From positions 16,648,729 through 16,712,728 of the forward strand of contig JBCNJP010000017.1 of assembly GCA_039602395.1 (NCBI GenBank): a stretch of 64,000 nucleotides of DNA, given 5' to 3'. The position numbers and the translations under genes are program-made. The first letter of the stretch is position 1, and every line of letters starts with the position of its first letter. The DNA comes from Deinandra increscens subsp. villosa (lineage: Eukaryota; Streptophyta; Magnoliopsida; Asterales; Asteraceae). Positions 55,157-64,000 of the stretch are shown piece by piece. Under the pieces are notes generated by a model that searched no databases, had not been told where the DNA came from, and was given only the letters and a program-made list of their open reading frames with translations.

Positions 55157-56999
55157 CCAATAATTTTTTAAAAAAATATTAACGTATGAAAAAGAAATTA
55201 TCTTATCTTTAGTTCTGGAAAAAATTAAAAAAAAATCAATTTTTTTTTTAAAAATTATTATTACACAGGTGCAATAATTTTTTTATTATTATTATTGCAC
55301 ATATGCAATAATATTAAAACCTTTATAACTTCTTCATATGTTAAAATTTTCTATAAAAAATTGCACTATAAATCTTGTAATTATATTATCTTTAATTCTG
55401 GAGAAAATTAAAAAAATTCAACGTTTTTAAATTTTTTGAGTTAATTACACAAGTAGTACCTGTGGTTTACCCAAAGTAACAGGCTAAGGTACTAACTTTT
55501 ACTTGTAACGACATTGAGTTCTAACATTTCAATTTGTCTCAATGTCAGGTACTAACGCTAACTTTTGTCAATTATTCTGTCAAAATTGAGTGAAATGACC
55601 AAAGTACCCTTCTAAATTATGGGGGCTTTTATTGCCAATTACTTAAAGTTTCTACGAGGACAATATGTGTAAAATAACTAAACATAAAAAAAATTATAAA
55701 TAAATATCTCGCCCCTCTTCATCATCTCTTCTAGGGTTCCCCTTTAGGGTTCCGACCAAGCTCAAAAGTGGCGGCGACGCAAAACCCATATAGGGTTCCG
55801 ACTGATCTCAACAGTGGGGGCGATGCTGCTGTTCATAGCGACAAAGCGACGGGTTTGGTGGTTGGTTCGAACCTTAGCCGTGTTTACTCCGCCAACAACT
55901 AAGAACTTGCAATTTCTTCATCCAATTAATTATTTACTCCTAATGGCTAAAAAATTTAAGTCAGGAGCCTCATTTGAAGCCACCAGATCCACCCAATTCC
56001 TTCCTCCGATCAGTTATTTACTCCGATGTTGCTCCGTCAATTGGAATGGCATCTTTTGGTAATGGTAAGGTTTCGAATGCTTTTTTGATTCTGGTCCTCT
56101 TATGGTCGTTCCTACATCTTCATAACCGATGATTGTGGAGGGCTGTGTTGAACCACCGGCATGTAACACTCGTTTGGCTGCTAAACAAAGGTCTGGCGTT
56201 CAATCGATTGAGGTTGAAGGGGGGTATTAAGCATACTCGTTGTACTGCTTCATCTCTTGCTAAACGAAGGTCAGGCGTTCAATCGATTGGCGGTGCCTGC
56301 TATGGTGGTCGGAGGGGAGCTGTTGGTGACGACGAGGAAGGGTTTTTTTTTTGTTTTTTTAACTATGTTACACATATAGTCCCTGTATAAATAAGTAATT
56401 GTCATTAAAAACCCATGTAATTTAGAAGGTCATTTTGGTCATTTTACTATATTTTAACAAAATAATTGACAGAAGTCAGCGTTAGTACCTGACGTTGAGA
56501 CAAATTGAAAAGTTAGAACTCAATGTCGTTACATTTAAAAGTTAGTACTTTAGTTTGTTACTTTGGTAAACCACAGGTACTAGTTGTGTAATTAACTCGT
56601 TTTTTTATTATTGCACATGTGCAATAAAAAATTATTATTGCACATGTGCAATAATATTAAAACCTCTATAACTTTTTCATACGTTAATATTTTTTATAAA
56701 AAATTGTACCATGGATCTTATATTTCTGTTATCTTTAATTCTTGAAAAAAAAATTATTGTTTTTTGTTAATATTTCACATGTGTAATACAATTAATACGC
56801 ATTATTGCACATGTGCAATAATAAAAAAAATCACGAAATTTTATATGTTTAATTTTTTTTCCCAGAATTAAAGGTGACATAATTTTAATACTTTTGGGGC
56901 AATTTTTTTAAAAAAATATTAACGTATGAGGAAATTATAAAGGTTTTAATATTTGTTTTCGTGTTTTCGCAATAACATCTTGTTTTTATTTGATCCTTC

Positions 57000-57003
<4 letters not shown>
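55157..57003. mobile_element. Decayed palindromic element split by a TIR element
   Basis: On both sides of 55438-56598 lies related text (ATTGCACATRTGCAATAATATTAAAACCT, TAACTTNTTCATA, ATATTAACGTATGA). The right end AATAACATCTTGTTTTTATTTGATCC followed by CTTCCCC and (TA)n resembles the ends of the elements at 57027 and 57860. Confidence 0.5.
55438..56598. mobile_element. TIR element with long inverted ends and GC-rich cargo
   Basis: The ends GAGTTAATTACACAAGTAGT and ACTAGTTGTGTAATTAACTC are inverted, and similarity runs for about 200 bp (CTGTGGTTTACC, GACATTGAGTTCTAAC, TTGACAG). Plant repeats with such ends are common and often Mutator-related; I could not identify a TSD. The middle (55730-56350) is GC-richer with exon-like frames at 55814-56062 and 56133-56390. 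No transposase is seen. Confidence 0.65.
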
Positions 57004-57026
<23 letters not shown>

Positions 57027-57035
<9 letters not shown>

Positions 57036-57828
57036 AGGATCTTGTGAAAACTCTTTTTTTTGCGAAAACCTAAAAACTAACACTAAAACTTTCATAACTT
57101 ATACATACGTTAATATTTTTCTATGAAACTTGCACCAAAAATCTTAAAATTCTATTGTCTTTGATTCTGGAAAAGAAATTGATAATTCAAAAAAATATAT
57201 ATATATAGTGCACATGTGTATTATTAGTGCACATGTGCACCATTTTTATTAGTACTACACAAATGAGAATTGTCATGCGAAAACATATTGTTTAGGTTAA
57301 AAACATTTAAAAAAACTAAAATATTAATAGAACTAATGATAATTCTACATATGTACTATAACTATTAGTTATAGTGCACATGTGTAGCATAAAATTTTAA
57401 AAATTTTAAAACGTTTTATATATTTTCAGAATTAAAGATAACACAATTATAAGATTTATGGTGCAATTTCTTTTTTTAAAATATTAATGTATACGACACA
57501 TATAAAGTGCTGTTTTATTAGTGCACATGTGCACTAATAAAAAACCACGAAAAACTAACAAAATTATAACATATTTGATGCGATTTTTCTAAAAAAAAAT
57601 ATTAACGCATACTATATGTATGAGTTTTATTATTAGTGCACATGTGCACTAATAAAAAAACGACGAGACGTTAAAGTTTTTTTTTAAATTTTTCCAGAAT
57701 TAAAGAACTTATAATTCTAAGGTTTTTGGTGCAATTTTTTAAAAAAATATGATCGTATGAAAAAGTTATGAAGGTTTTAGTATTAGTTTTTAGGTTTTCG
57801 CAAAAAGATGTGGTTTTTACATGATCCT

Positions 57829-57840
<12 letters not shown>
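57027..57840. mobile_element. Palindromic MITE, GGGTAAGGATC family
   Basis: Left end GGGTAAGGATCTTGTGAAAAC and right end GTTTTTACATGATCCTTACCC are inverted; both arms contain GCGAAAACCTAAAAACTA or its complement. Several GTGCACATGTGCAC-like palindromes occupy the interior. (TA)n lies at both ends. Confidence 0.85.
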
Positions 57841-57859
<19 letters not shown>

Positions 57860-57870
<11 letters not shown>

Positions 57871-58304
57871 AGGATCATGTAAAAACCACATCTTTTTGCG
57901 AAAACCTAAAAACTAATACTAAAATCTTCATAACTTTTACATACGTTAATATTTTTCTATGAAACTTGCACCAAAAATCTTAAAATTCTATTGTCTTTGA
58001 TTCTGGAAAATAAATTGATATTTCGAAGAAAAAAAAAATTAGTGCACATGTGTATTAATAGTGCACATGTGCACCATTTCCATTAATACTACACAAATGA
58101 GAATTGTCATGCGAAAACATATTGTTTAGGTTAAAAACATTTAAAAAAACTAAAATATTCATAGAACTAATGATTATTCTACATATGCGCTATAACTATT
58201 AGTTATAGTGCACATGTGTAGCATAAAATTTAAAAAAATTTAAAACGTTAAATATATTTTCAGAGTTAAATATAACACAATTATAAGATTTATGGTGCAA
58301 TTTC
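57860..58304. mobile_element. Palindromic MITE truncated by an LTR element
   Basis: It begins GGGTAAGGATCATGTAAAAAC directly after the (TA)n shared with the previous element and follows its left half closely to about 58304, where the TGTAAGGATC LTR starts. The other half must lie beyond the insertion. Confidence 0.8.
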
Positions 58305-58827
58305 TGTAAGGATCGAATAAACCCAGACGCGATATCAAAATCTACTAGCCAACGTGCGGAATCCGAAGGCTAGAGATGATTCAAGAAAAACGAATAATGT
58401 AGTCGATAAGTGATGAAAACTATTATAAACACAAACCGTAATGAAAGAACACACGAGAACCTTGATTGCAACACACTAGAAGAGTTCGAAATTCTCTTGG
58501 GAGAATTTCGATTACACCACTTGGAAAACACCAAAATCAGCAACCCTAAACCCCTAGATTAGCTATCCTTATATAGGGGAGATTAGCTTGGAAAACAAGC
58601 TAATCTATCTTTGGTAACCCTAATTACCCACTAATTCCCGTTTTTGACTTTCCAGGCCCACTAAAACCCATCAAAACCTTTTAAACTGAGCCCAAACCTA
58701 TCTAAAATGGCCCAATGACCCAATACAATAATAAACCAACTATTTTTCACCTATTCTAACACATAGGCCTTCAAAATAGTCCGCCAATAGGTGATTTAAT
58801 ACACAAGCCACAAATTATTCCCTTACA
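58305..58827 (-). repeat. 3' LTR of the second pol-less element
   Basis: TGTAAGGATCGAATAAACCC to TTCCCTTACA, 523 bp against 536 bp in the first copy, with many substitutions and small indels. Confidence 0.85.
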
Positions 58828-60232
58828 ATCTTCCCCTTGGCTTGTGATATTAAATGTCTTCTTCTTTCAATCTTCAGACTTGCAGTCTTCTCCTTGGCTT
58901 GAGCATGGGTTGATGAAGATACTTTTCTTCGACAATCTTCAATGGGCAGCAACGGTCGAGTTCTGGGAGTTTTCTCTCAATCAGCATCAGCTTGGACTTC
59001 AAATGACAAACAAGTAATGAGAGGAGGATTCTTAAATACTTGCTCTTTCTTGAGAACTGTTAAGTCCTTGCTGAATCATCAGTAATTGTCTTGACTTTCC
59101 ATTAACTTGCTCTATCTTGGCATTCTTGAACTTCTTGTTGTGACTGCTCTGCATCTTTTGTTCATTCAGCTTCCCCTAAACTTGCGAATGGTATCTTTTG
59201 AGTCTTTGGAAGCTTTACTTGAACAACCAACAAACTTCCCCTGAGCATAGGGTAAGTCCTTTTCCGGCTGGTTCTTCAACACGAACAGTAACAGCACTCA
59301 TTGACTTTTCTTTTCCATGACATTTCATTTAACCTGTCATGCACAACATGGAACAAACACAAACACTAACCAGCATATGATGACTGGTTATCGGGTTAGA
59401 ATTATTTTACTAAAAACTTCCCCTGAACCTGAGGACTCTTCACATTATCTCCCCCTGAGATTCTGGAGGGGTGATACCTTCTTGCACAAACCCATAAAAA
59501 CTTATTAAAACCTTTAAATTAACCTGGCCATGGTTGAAACATAAACAATAAAAACAAACTTAAGATAACCCAAAAGAAAAATAAAAATAAAAATAAAAAC
59601 AAACATACCAAATTACTAAACGAGAAGGTTTTATTTTGGGATCAAACCGTCTTTGTCTGAACTGAGGAACCCTTTTCAGCATCTGTTACTCGAACACGTC
59701 CAGGCGATTGCCAGTATATTGGTCCTTCTTAAACCCATGTTCCTCATTTTCCCGGCTGTTTGTCACTTATTTATCTTTTAGGTGCATTAATTATGAACAT
59801 CCGACAGTCACACACAAATCCTAGGTAATTAATATGTGCAGTCTATCAAGCTTGATCATTCCCTACCACATATTTTCACATTCACATATCCAGAGTTTTG
59901 AATCTTTTCTCGAGACTTGGTTGAGAAGAGAAAGAACAGATCATAAAAGAGATAGGGATAATATACAAAGACTTGTATGATTTCAACTCAGAGGCGTTTA
60001 TTAGTCAGGTGGTAACCTTTCATCAAACACATAAGCCTAGTCACAAAGTTAGGGCTAAAGGGTTTTGGACGCTAGAGGGTCTCTTTTGTTGTGCACATTG
60101 GCATCTTTTGGGGTGTAAATTATATACAGTGATCTGCAAGCACGTTAATACAGACTAACCAGGTCTTTGCTCACGTAAAACAGAGGAAAGTCTGATTAAC
60201 ACGTCAACCATTCTACACCAGGTCATTGCTCA
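58305..60232 (-). mobile_element. Second copy of the pol-less LTR element, cut by gap
   Basis: The LTR at 58305-58827 (523 bp) is followed by the same PPT and internal region as the element at 1296. The LTR and first about 390 bp of interior are clearly diverged from the first copy, while 59221-60232 is about 99 per cent identical to 2221-3232. The sequence then runs into the N gap, so Gag, leader and 5' LTR are not visible. Confidence 0.88.
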
Positions 60233-60732
60233 NNNNNNNNNNNNNNNNNNNNNNNNNNNNNNNNNNNNNNNNNNNNNNNNNNNNNNNNNNNNNNNNNNNN
60301 NNNNNNNNNNNNNNNNNNNNNNNNNNNNNNNNNNNNNNNNNNNNNNNNNNNNNNNNNNNNNNNNNNNNNNNNNNNNNNNNNNNNNNNNNNNNNNNNNNNN
60401 NNNNNNNNNNNNNNNNNNNNNNNNNNNNNNNNNNNNNNNNNNNNNNNNNNNNNNNNNNNNNNNNNNNNNNNNNNNNNNNNNNNNNNNNNNNNNNNNNNNN
60501 NNNNNNNNNNNNNNNNNNNNNNNNNNNNNNNNNNNNNNNNNNNNNNNNNNNNNNNNNNNNNNNNNNNNNNNNNNNNNNNNNNNNNNNNNNNNNNNNNNNN
60601 NNNNNNNNNNNNNNNNNNNNNNNNNNNNNNNNNNNNNNNNNNNNNNNNNNNNNNNNNNNNNNNNNNNNNNNNNNNNNNNNNNNNNNNNNNNNNNNNNNNN
60701 NNNNNNNNNNNNNNNNNNNNNNNNNNNNNNNN
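60233..60732. other. Assembly gap of exactly 500 N
   Basis: Exactly 500 N is a conventional placeholder for scaffolding joins of unknown size. Content and true distance are unknown, and the order or orientation of the two sides depends on scaffolding. Confidence 0.97.
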
Positions 60733-60970
60733 TGAAGACGCGCATTCCTATAAGTAGACTCTCACCCTGGGATCGCCCAGTGAGGTATGTCATTTCTCAG
60801 TTGGGATTTATGTGACACCCCCGCTATGCCAGAAACCCCAGAGTACAGGCGCCTACCCTTCCGGTCCGCATGAACTTCTAAATATGAGAATAACTGGGTT
60901 TTGAAGGCATCATAATTATATAAGTGCACGTATATAATTATCATGAATTCAAAATTTGGAGACTTCACGT

Positions 60971-61430
60971 CACATGAGTTCTGAAGTGTCAGAATATTTC
61001 GATCGTAGGATCAAAAGAATAGAAATGATAGTCATGATAGAAATGCGAATAGAACATCCGATACGAAATCTGATGTCAGTAAAGACGAGTACCTTCAGTA
61101 AAGAAATGAAAGCCGTTATGTTAAAAATAGTGGCAGAAGCATTGAAGGTTACGTTTCTATCAATTGTTAATCAATTTCCGGAAGCTTGGACGAGAAGAAT
61201 GTCCAATAAAGCGACCGCTAGTAGAGCTGGTCCCAAGGAAGCTTTTGGTAGAAATAGATTCTCGGGTGAAAGATAAACGGAAACGGTACGAGGATGAAGA
61301 AGGTCTTGAAGACAATGACGACGAATTCCACAAGAAGGCTAAGGGAGCTTCTGAACAAAGAAGGCCGATATGCCAGATGTGCGAGAAACGTCATCATAGG
61401 AATTGCATTGGAGAACTCGGGAACCATTGA
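60971..61430 (+). pseudogene. Gypsy Gag remnant
   Basis: A frame starting MSSEVSEYFDRR runs to 61276 with a Gag-like polar helix content. In an overlapping frame to 61430 lies a basic/acidic stretch and CQMCEKRHHRNC, a CX2CX4-type zinc knuckle as found in gypsy Gag. Two frames are needed, so a frameshift has occurred. Assignment rests on position, knuckle and the downstream reverse transcriptase. Confidence 0.5.
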
Positions 61431-62489
61431 AGATGAAAAGAGATGTAGACAAGCCTAGAATGTCACCTTAAGCAAGGAAACTGTAGATGTGATAGACACT
61501 GTCACGGTAAAGAAGAAATGAAAGTTGCTATGGCAAGAATAGTGGAAACGACGTTCCAAGCTACGTTGCTACCTTCAGAAGACCATCACTATAAGTGATT
61601 GGCCGGAAGACTCGAAGCCGAAGCTAGCAGTTGAAGTTAAGAATAGTTCAAAGAAAAATGACGAAGGTTACCACAAGCTGGATCAAGAATCCACGAGCTT
61701 AGGAGTATGGAGGTCCAGAGTATACCAGGAAGAACTTACGTCCTAAGGGATGTTGTTTCTTCTTCAAATAGCAGGATGAAAGCACGCAATGATTGGATGA
61801 GCTAAACGAAGAAGAATTCCAACATAAGGAGAGGAAAAGCATTGTCAAGGAATCCCGTAGTCAAGCTACCTTAGACAGCTTAGGATTACGTCTTCCTTAG
61901 GACAAATGCAAAGACATCAAGATAAATGACCTCAAGACAAAGGTTGATACGCAGATGAGCCTGACAATTCGAAACTAGCAGTAATGGCAAACTTAGAAGT
62001 CAGAATTCGATATTAGGAATTGTCACGCAATGTATTACACCGATGCGAGTAGATGATAAGTATTTGACAAATGTTCTTCTTAAGATCAATGTCAAGCTAG
62101 GTTAACGATAGATAAATATAAACGTTAAATGAATTGACTCGTGGAATGCTCGCACAAATTGGAAGGCTCGACTTCATATGCAAGGATCGTGATGGCTCGG
62201 CAGTAAGGATTACAAAACATGGAAGTACATGAGTCAAGAGGTAAGTATACTCGATGTATGCCATTGACTCAGAGGCAAAACCAAGAAGCCGAAGAACGTA
62301 CCAGTGAATCCAATGAGCAACTCGTCAGATCAAGAAATGGGGTTCCATAATCAACTCGACACTGAAAGCAACGTCAAGAGAAACACTAGAAGCAACGCCA
62401 GAAGTAGAAACACCATACCAGTTATCTCCAACAGAAGCAAGAAGATTTCTTTAGACCAAATATATCGCCTTAGGATACTCCAGTAATTT
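61431..62489 (+). other. Degenerate gypsy interior
   Basis: Protease and early reverse transcriptase should lie here but stops are frequent and I cannot place motifs reliably. A short frame at 62304-62486 ends in IYRLRILQ, perhaps a relic of the pre-RT linker (APYRLAP in intact elements). Confidence 0.35.
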
Positions 62490-62905
62490 CAAGAATGAAG
62501 GACGGAAGCCAAATATACATGTAGACTGCAAGAAGATAAAGAAGCTGTCAGTAAGAAGCAGATATCCTTTGTTAAGGATCAACAAACTGTTCAAACAACT
62601 ACAAGGAGCAAGACGATTCCCCAAAGATGATCTGAGATCAGATTAGCACCAGCTAAAGGAGTAAGAATGAAACTGTAAGAGAACGGCTTTTCGAAAGCAA
62701 AATAATCATTACAAGTAATTAGTAGTGTTGATTGGAATGACGAACGCTCCTTCAATCTCAGAAATCTCATGGCTGAGCATGCTGATAGATAACGTACTAA
62801 GGTTCTCAAGGATGGTAAAGAATGCATGAAGCATTGGAAGGAAGTACTGAAGATCAGGAAAAGAAAGAAGCTATGTTAAATACATCTGAAGCCGCTAAGA
62901 CTTTC
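62490..62905 (+). pseudogene. Gypsy reverse transcriptase relic
   Basis: From 62527 one frame reads KLSVRSRYPLLRINKLFKQ, then LQGARRFPKDDLRSD, a stop, HQLKE, and later RTAFRK and GMTNAPS at about 62734-62754. These align with the reverse transcriptase core of the intact element at 10473 (KNKYPLPRIDDLFDQLQGA, LRSGYHQ, FGLTNAP). A weak IDNVLRFS follows where the catalytic FIDDILIYS should be. Several stop codons interrupt it. Confidence 0.85.
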
Positions 62906-63973
62906 CAAGGATGTAACACCATTAGGTTGACTAAGAAGATGTCAAGTCCTTTTGGAATCCTAATCAGTAGCAGGCATGAAATGAAGTAATGAACGAATTA
63001 ACTTGGGCATCGGTACGATCATTACCGATTAGGCCTAATGGAAAAAGGGAAATTGCAGCAAATATGTTTACACTCAAGAGATGCAAACAACAAACGAGGT
63101 TGTACGCAGAATGTCCAAATTAGTTATTTAAGTAAGTAATAGATAGTCATGAATATACTGATTTTGTTGTGGTTAGAATAGTAATATCGCCCTACACCAG
63201 ACTAGTAATAGTACGCCTCTAGTTGTATCCAGGGTGTGGTGGATACGCCGCTGGTACATCCTATATATATACACCTAAGGTACAACCAGAAGTGGCACTA
63301 GAATTAGTCTCGTGCAGGTAGATATTACGGGCCACTGTGGAAAACAAATAAGTAGTATTCATGAATACATATCACTTACTAACGAGTAACTAAGGGACTA
63401 TTAATGTCCAGAAAAGAGGTTCAAATCTTACAGCAGGCAAAAATGTTTAACGTACGCAGAAGGTTAAAGCAGAATGACAGAAGCCTCGCGATAAATTTCA
63501 ACTTTAGAAAATTCGAAGCATATTTCGGTGGGAATCATAATCAGGCAGCCATATATATAGCTAGAGAGTTATGACACCACCTAAATAGTATGTGACTGAC
63601 AAAAGGAAGAGTTCCTTTATTTTGAGAAACGTATTTCTCCTAAATCATTAGTTAGACTGTTCGTTAGGGATTCATTCGTAAAAGTACTAGCGTCAGTTAT
63701 AGAAATGCGGTTCACAATTTAATTATGAACAAGATTTCATGAATAAAATAGTTGAAGTATTACCTTATAGTTAATAGAGATAAATGATAGATTGTCATAG
63801 AGAGTTTGTTACGATGTTAAAATCGTAGCCCAGGAACCAGATGGTTCATATGATATATATGCATTAGATGCATAGAAAAGTCCCGGATTAATCCTGGGAA
63901 GAAAAGTGAAAGGGTAAAGAACTCAATGTGAGTTAAATCACAGTTTGAGCAAGTTTCGAGGACGAAACCTTTT
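62906..63973 (+). other. Degenerate gypsy interior, RNase H and integrase not recognisable
   Basis: No motif of RNase H or integrase can be read with confidence. The segment before the PPT, GAGCAAGTTTCGAGGACGAA, matches the usual end of gypsy pol in plants. Confidence 0.4.
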
Positions 63974-63987
63974 TAAGGGGGGTAGAG
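63974..63987 (+). other. Polypurine tract of the gypsy relic
   Basis: TAAGGGGGGTAGAG stands next to TGTAACACCCCA, the 3' LTR start at 63989. A typical arrangement in plant gypsy elements. Confidence 0.8.
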
Positions 63988-64000
63988 TTGTAACACCCCA

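Larger units (their letters stand above)
60733..64000 (+). mobile_element. Decayed Ty3/gypsy element with start of 3' LTR
   Basis: It contains a Gag remnant (60971-61430), a mutated but readable reverse transcriptase (about 62500-62900), a PPT at 63974-63987 and TGTAACACCCCA, an LTR start, from 63989 to the window edge. The 5' LTR must lie in or left of the gap. Numerous stops rule out a functional polyprotein. Confidence 0.7.

Noticed and set aside
60226..60793. Open frames across the N block
   Set aside because: They consist of unknown bases only.

Overview
This window looks like transposon-packed, AT-rich nuclear DNA of a flowering plant (a eudicot, possibly Asteraceae; the family guess rests only on general resemblance of the retroelement proteins). 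The evidence is full plant LTR retrotransposons primed by initiator-methionine tRNA, several plant-type Helitron termini, many short palindromic elements flanked by (TA)n, one split gene with plant-type promoter motifs, and a 500-N scaffold gap. No tRNA, rRNA, organellar insert or CRISPR array was seen.

Layout. 1-1290: AT-rich DNA with one arm (311-432) of an inverted repeat whose other arm is at 18638-18738. 1291-18637: a nested pair of LTR retrotransposons. The outer one (1296-18632, minus strand, TSD ACACC) is a pol-less, SIRE/copia-like element with 536-bp LTRs, an intact partial-Gag ORF and a hairpin-rich leader. It is split by a complete, apparently intact Ty3/gypsy element (5979-17525, plus strand, TSD GGATC) with 2335-bp LTRs in which I found no differences, a gag-pol ORF of 1557 codons and an extra upstream ORF of about 390-403 codons. 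18739-22980: palindromic or TIR elements abutting at (TA)n tracts. 23806-26160: the only convincing host gene, four coding exons on the minus strand encoding a predicted 196-aa protein of unknown function, with TATA box, telo-box and a twin palindrome upstream. 26530-29702: Helitron termini. 30060-32548: probable solo gypsy LTR. 33467-38508: a Ty1/copia element with coding lesions. 38509-41716: the 3' part of a Helitron carrying an APC7-like exon. 42075 to about 44290: gypsy LTR fragment. 44792-48938: a palindromic MITE whose loop holds a 3509-bp Helitron. 50633-53326: another Helitron end and a decayed Helitron helicase fragment. 53554-58304: more (TA)n-flanked palindromes and one TIR element with GC-richer cargo. 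58305-60232: a second copy of the pol-less element, cut by the gap at 60233-60732. 60733-64000: a heavily mutated Ty3/gypsy relic with a readable reverse transcriptase and the start of its 3' LTR.

How the parts relate. Mobile elements dominate and their nesting gives an order: palindromic MITE, then Helitron, at 45 kb; palindrome, then pol-less LTR element, at 58 kb; pol-less element, then gypsy, at 6-17.5 kb. The gypsy element appears complete enough to be autonomous. The pol-less element must borrow reverse transcriptase and integrase from a related copia element. The most unusual material is the gypsy element's extra low-complexity ORF, the repeated GGCGGTACGCC palindromes in its LTRs, and a different palindrome array (GATCGAAAAGTC) in the pol-less element's leader, next to which the gypsy element inserted.
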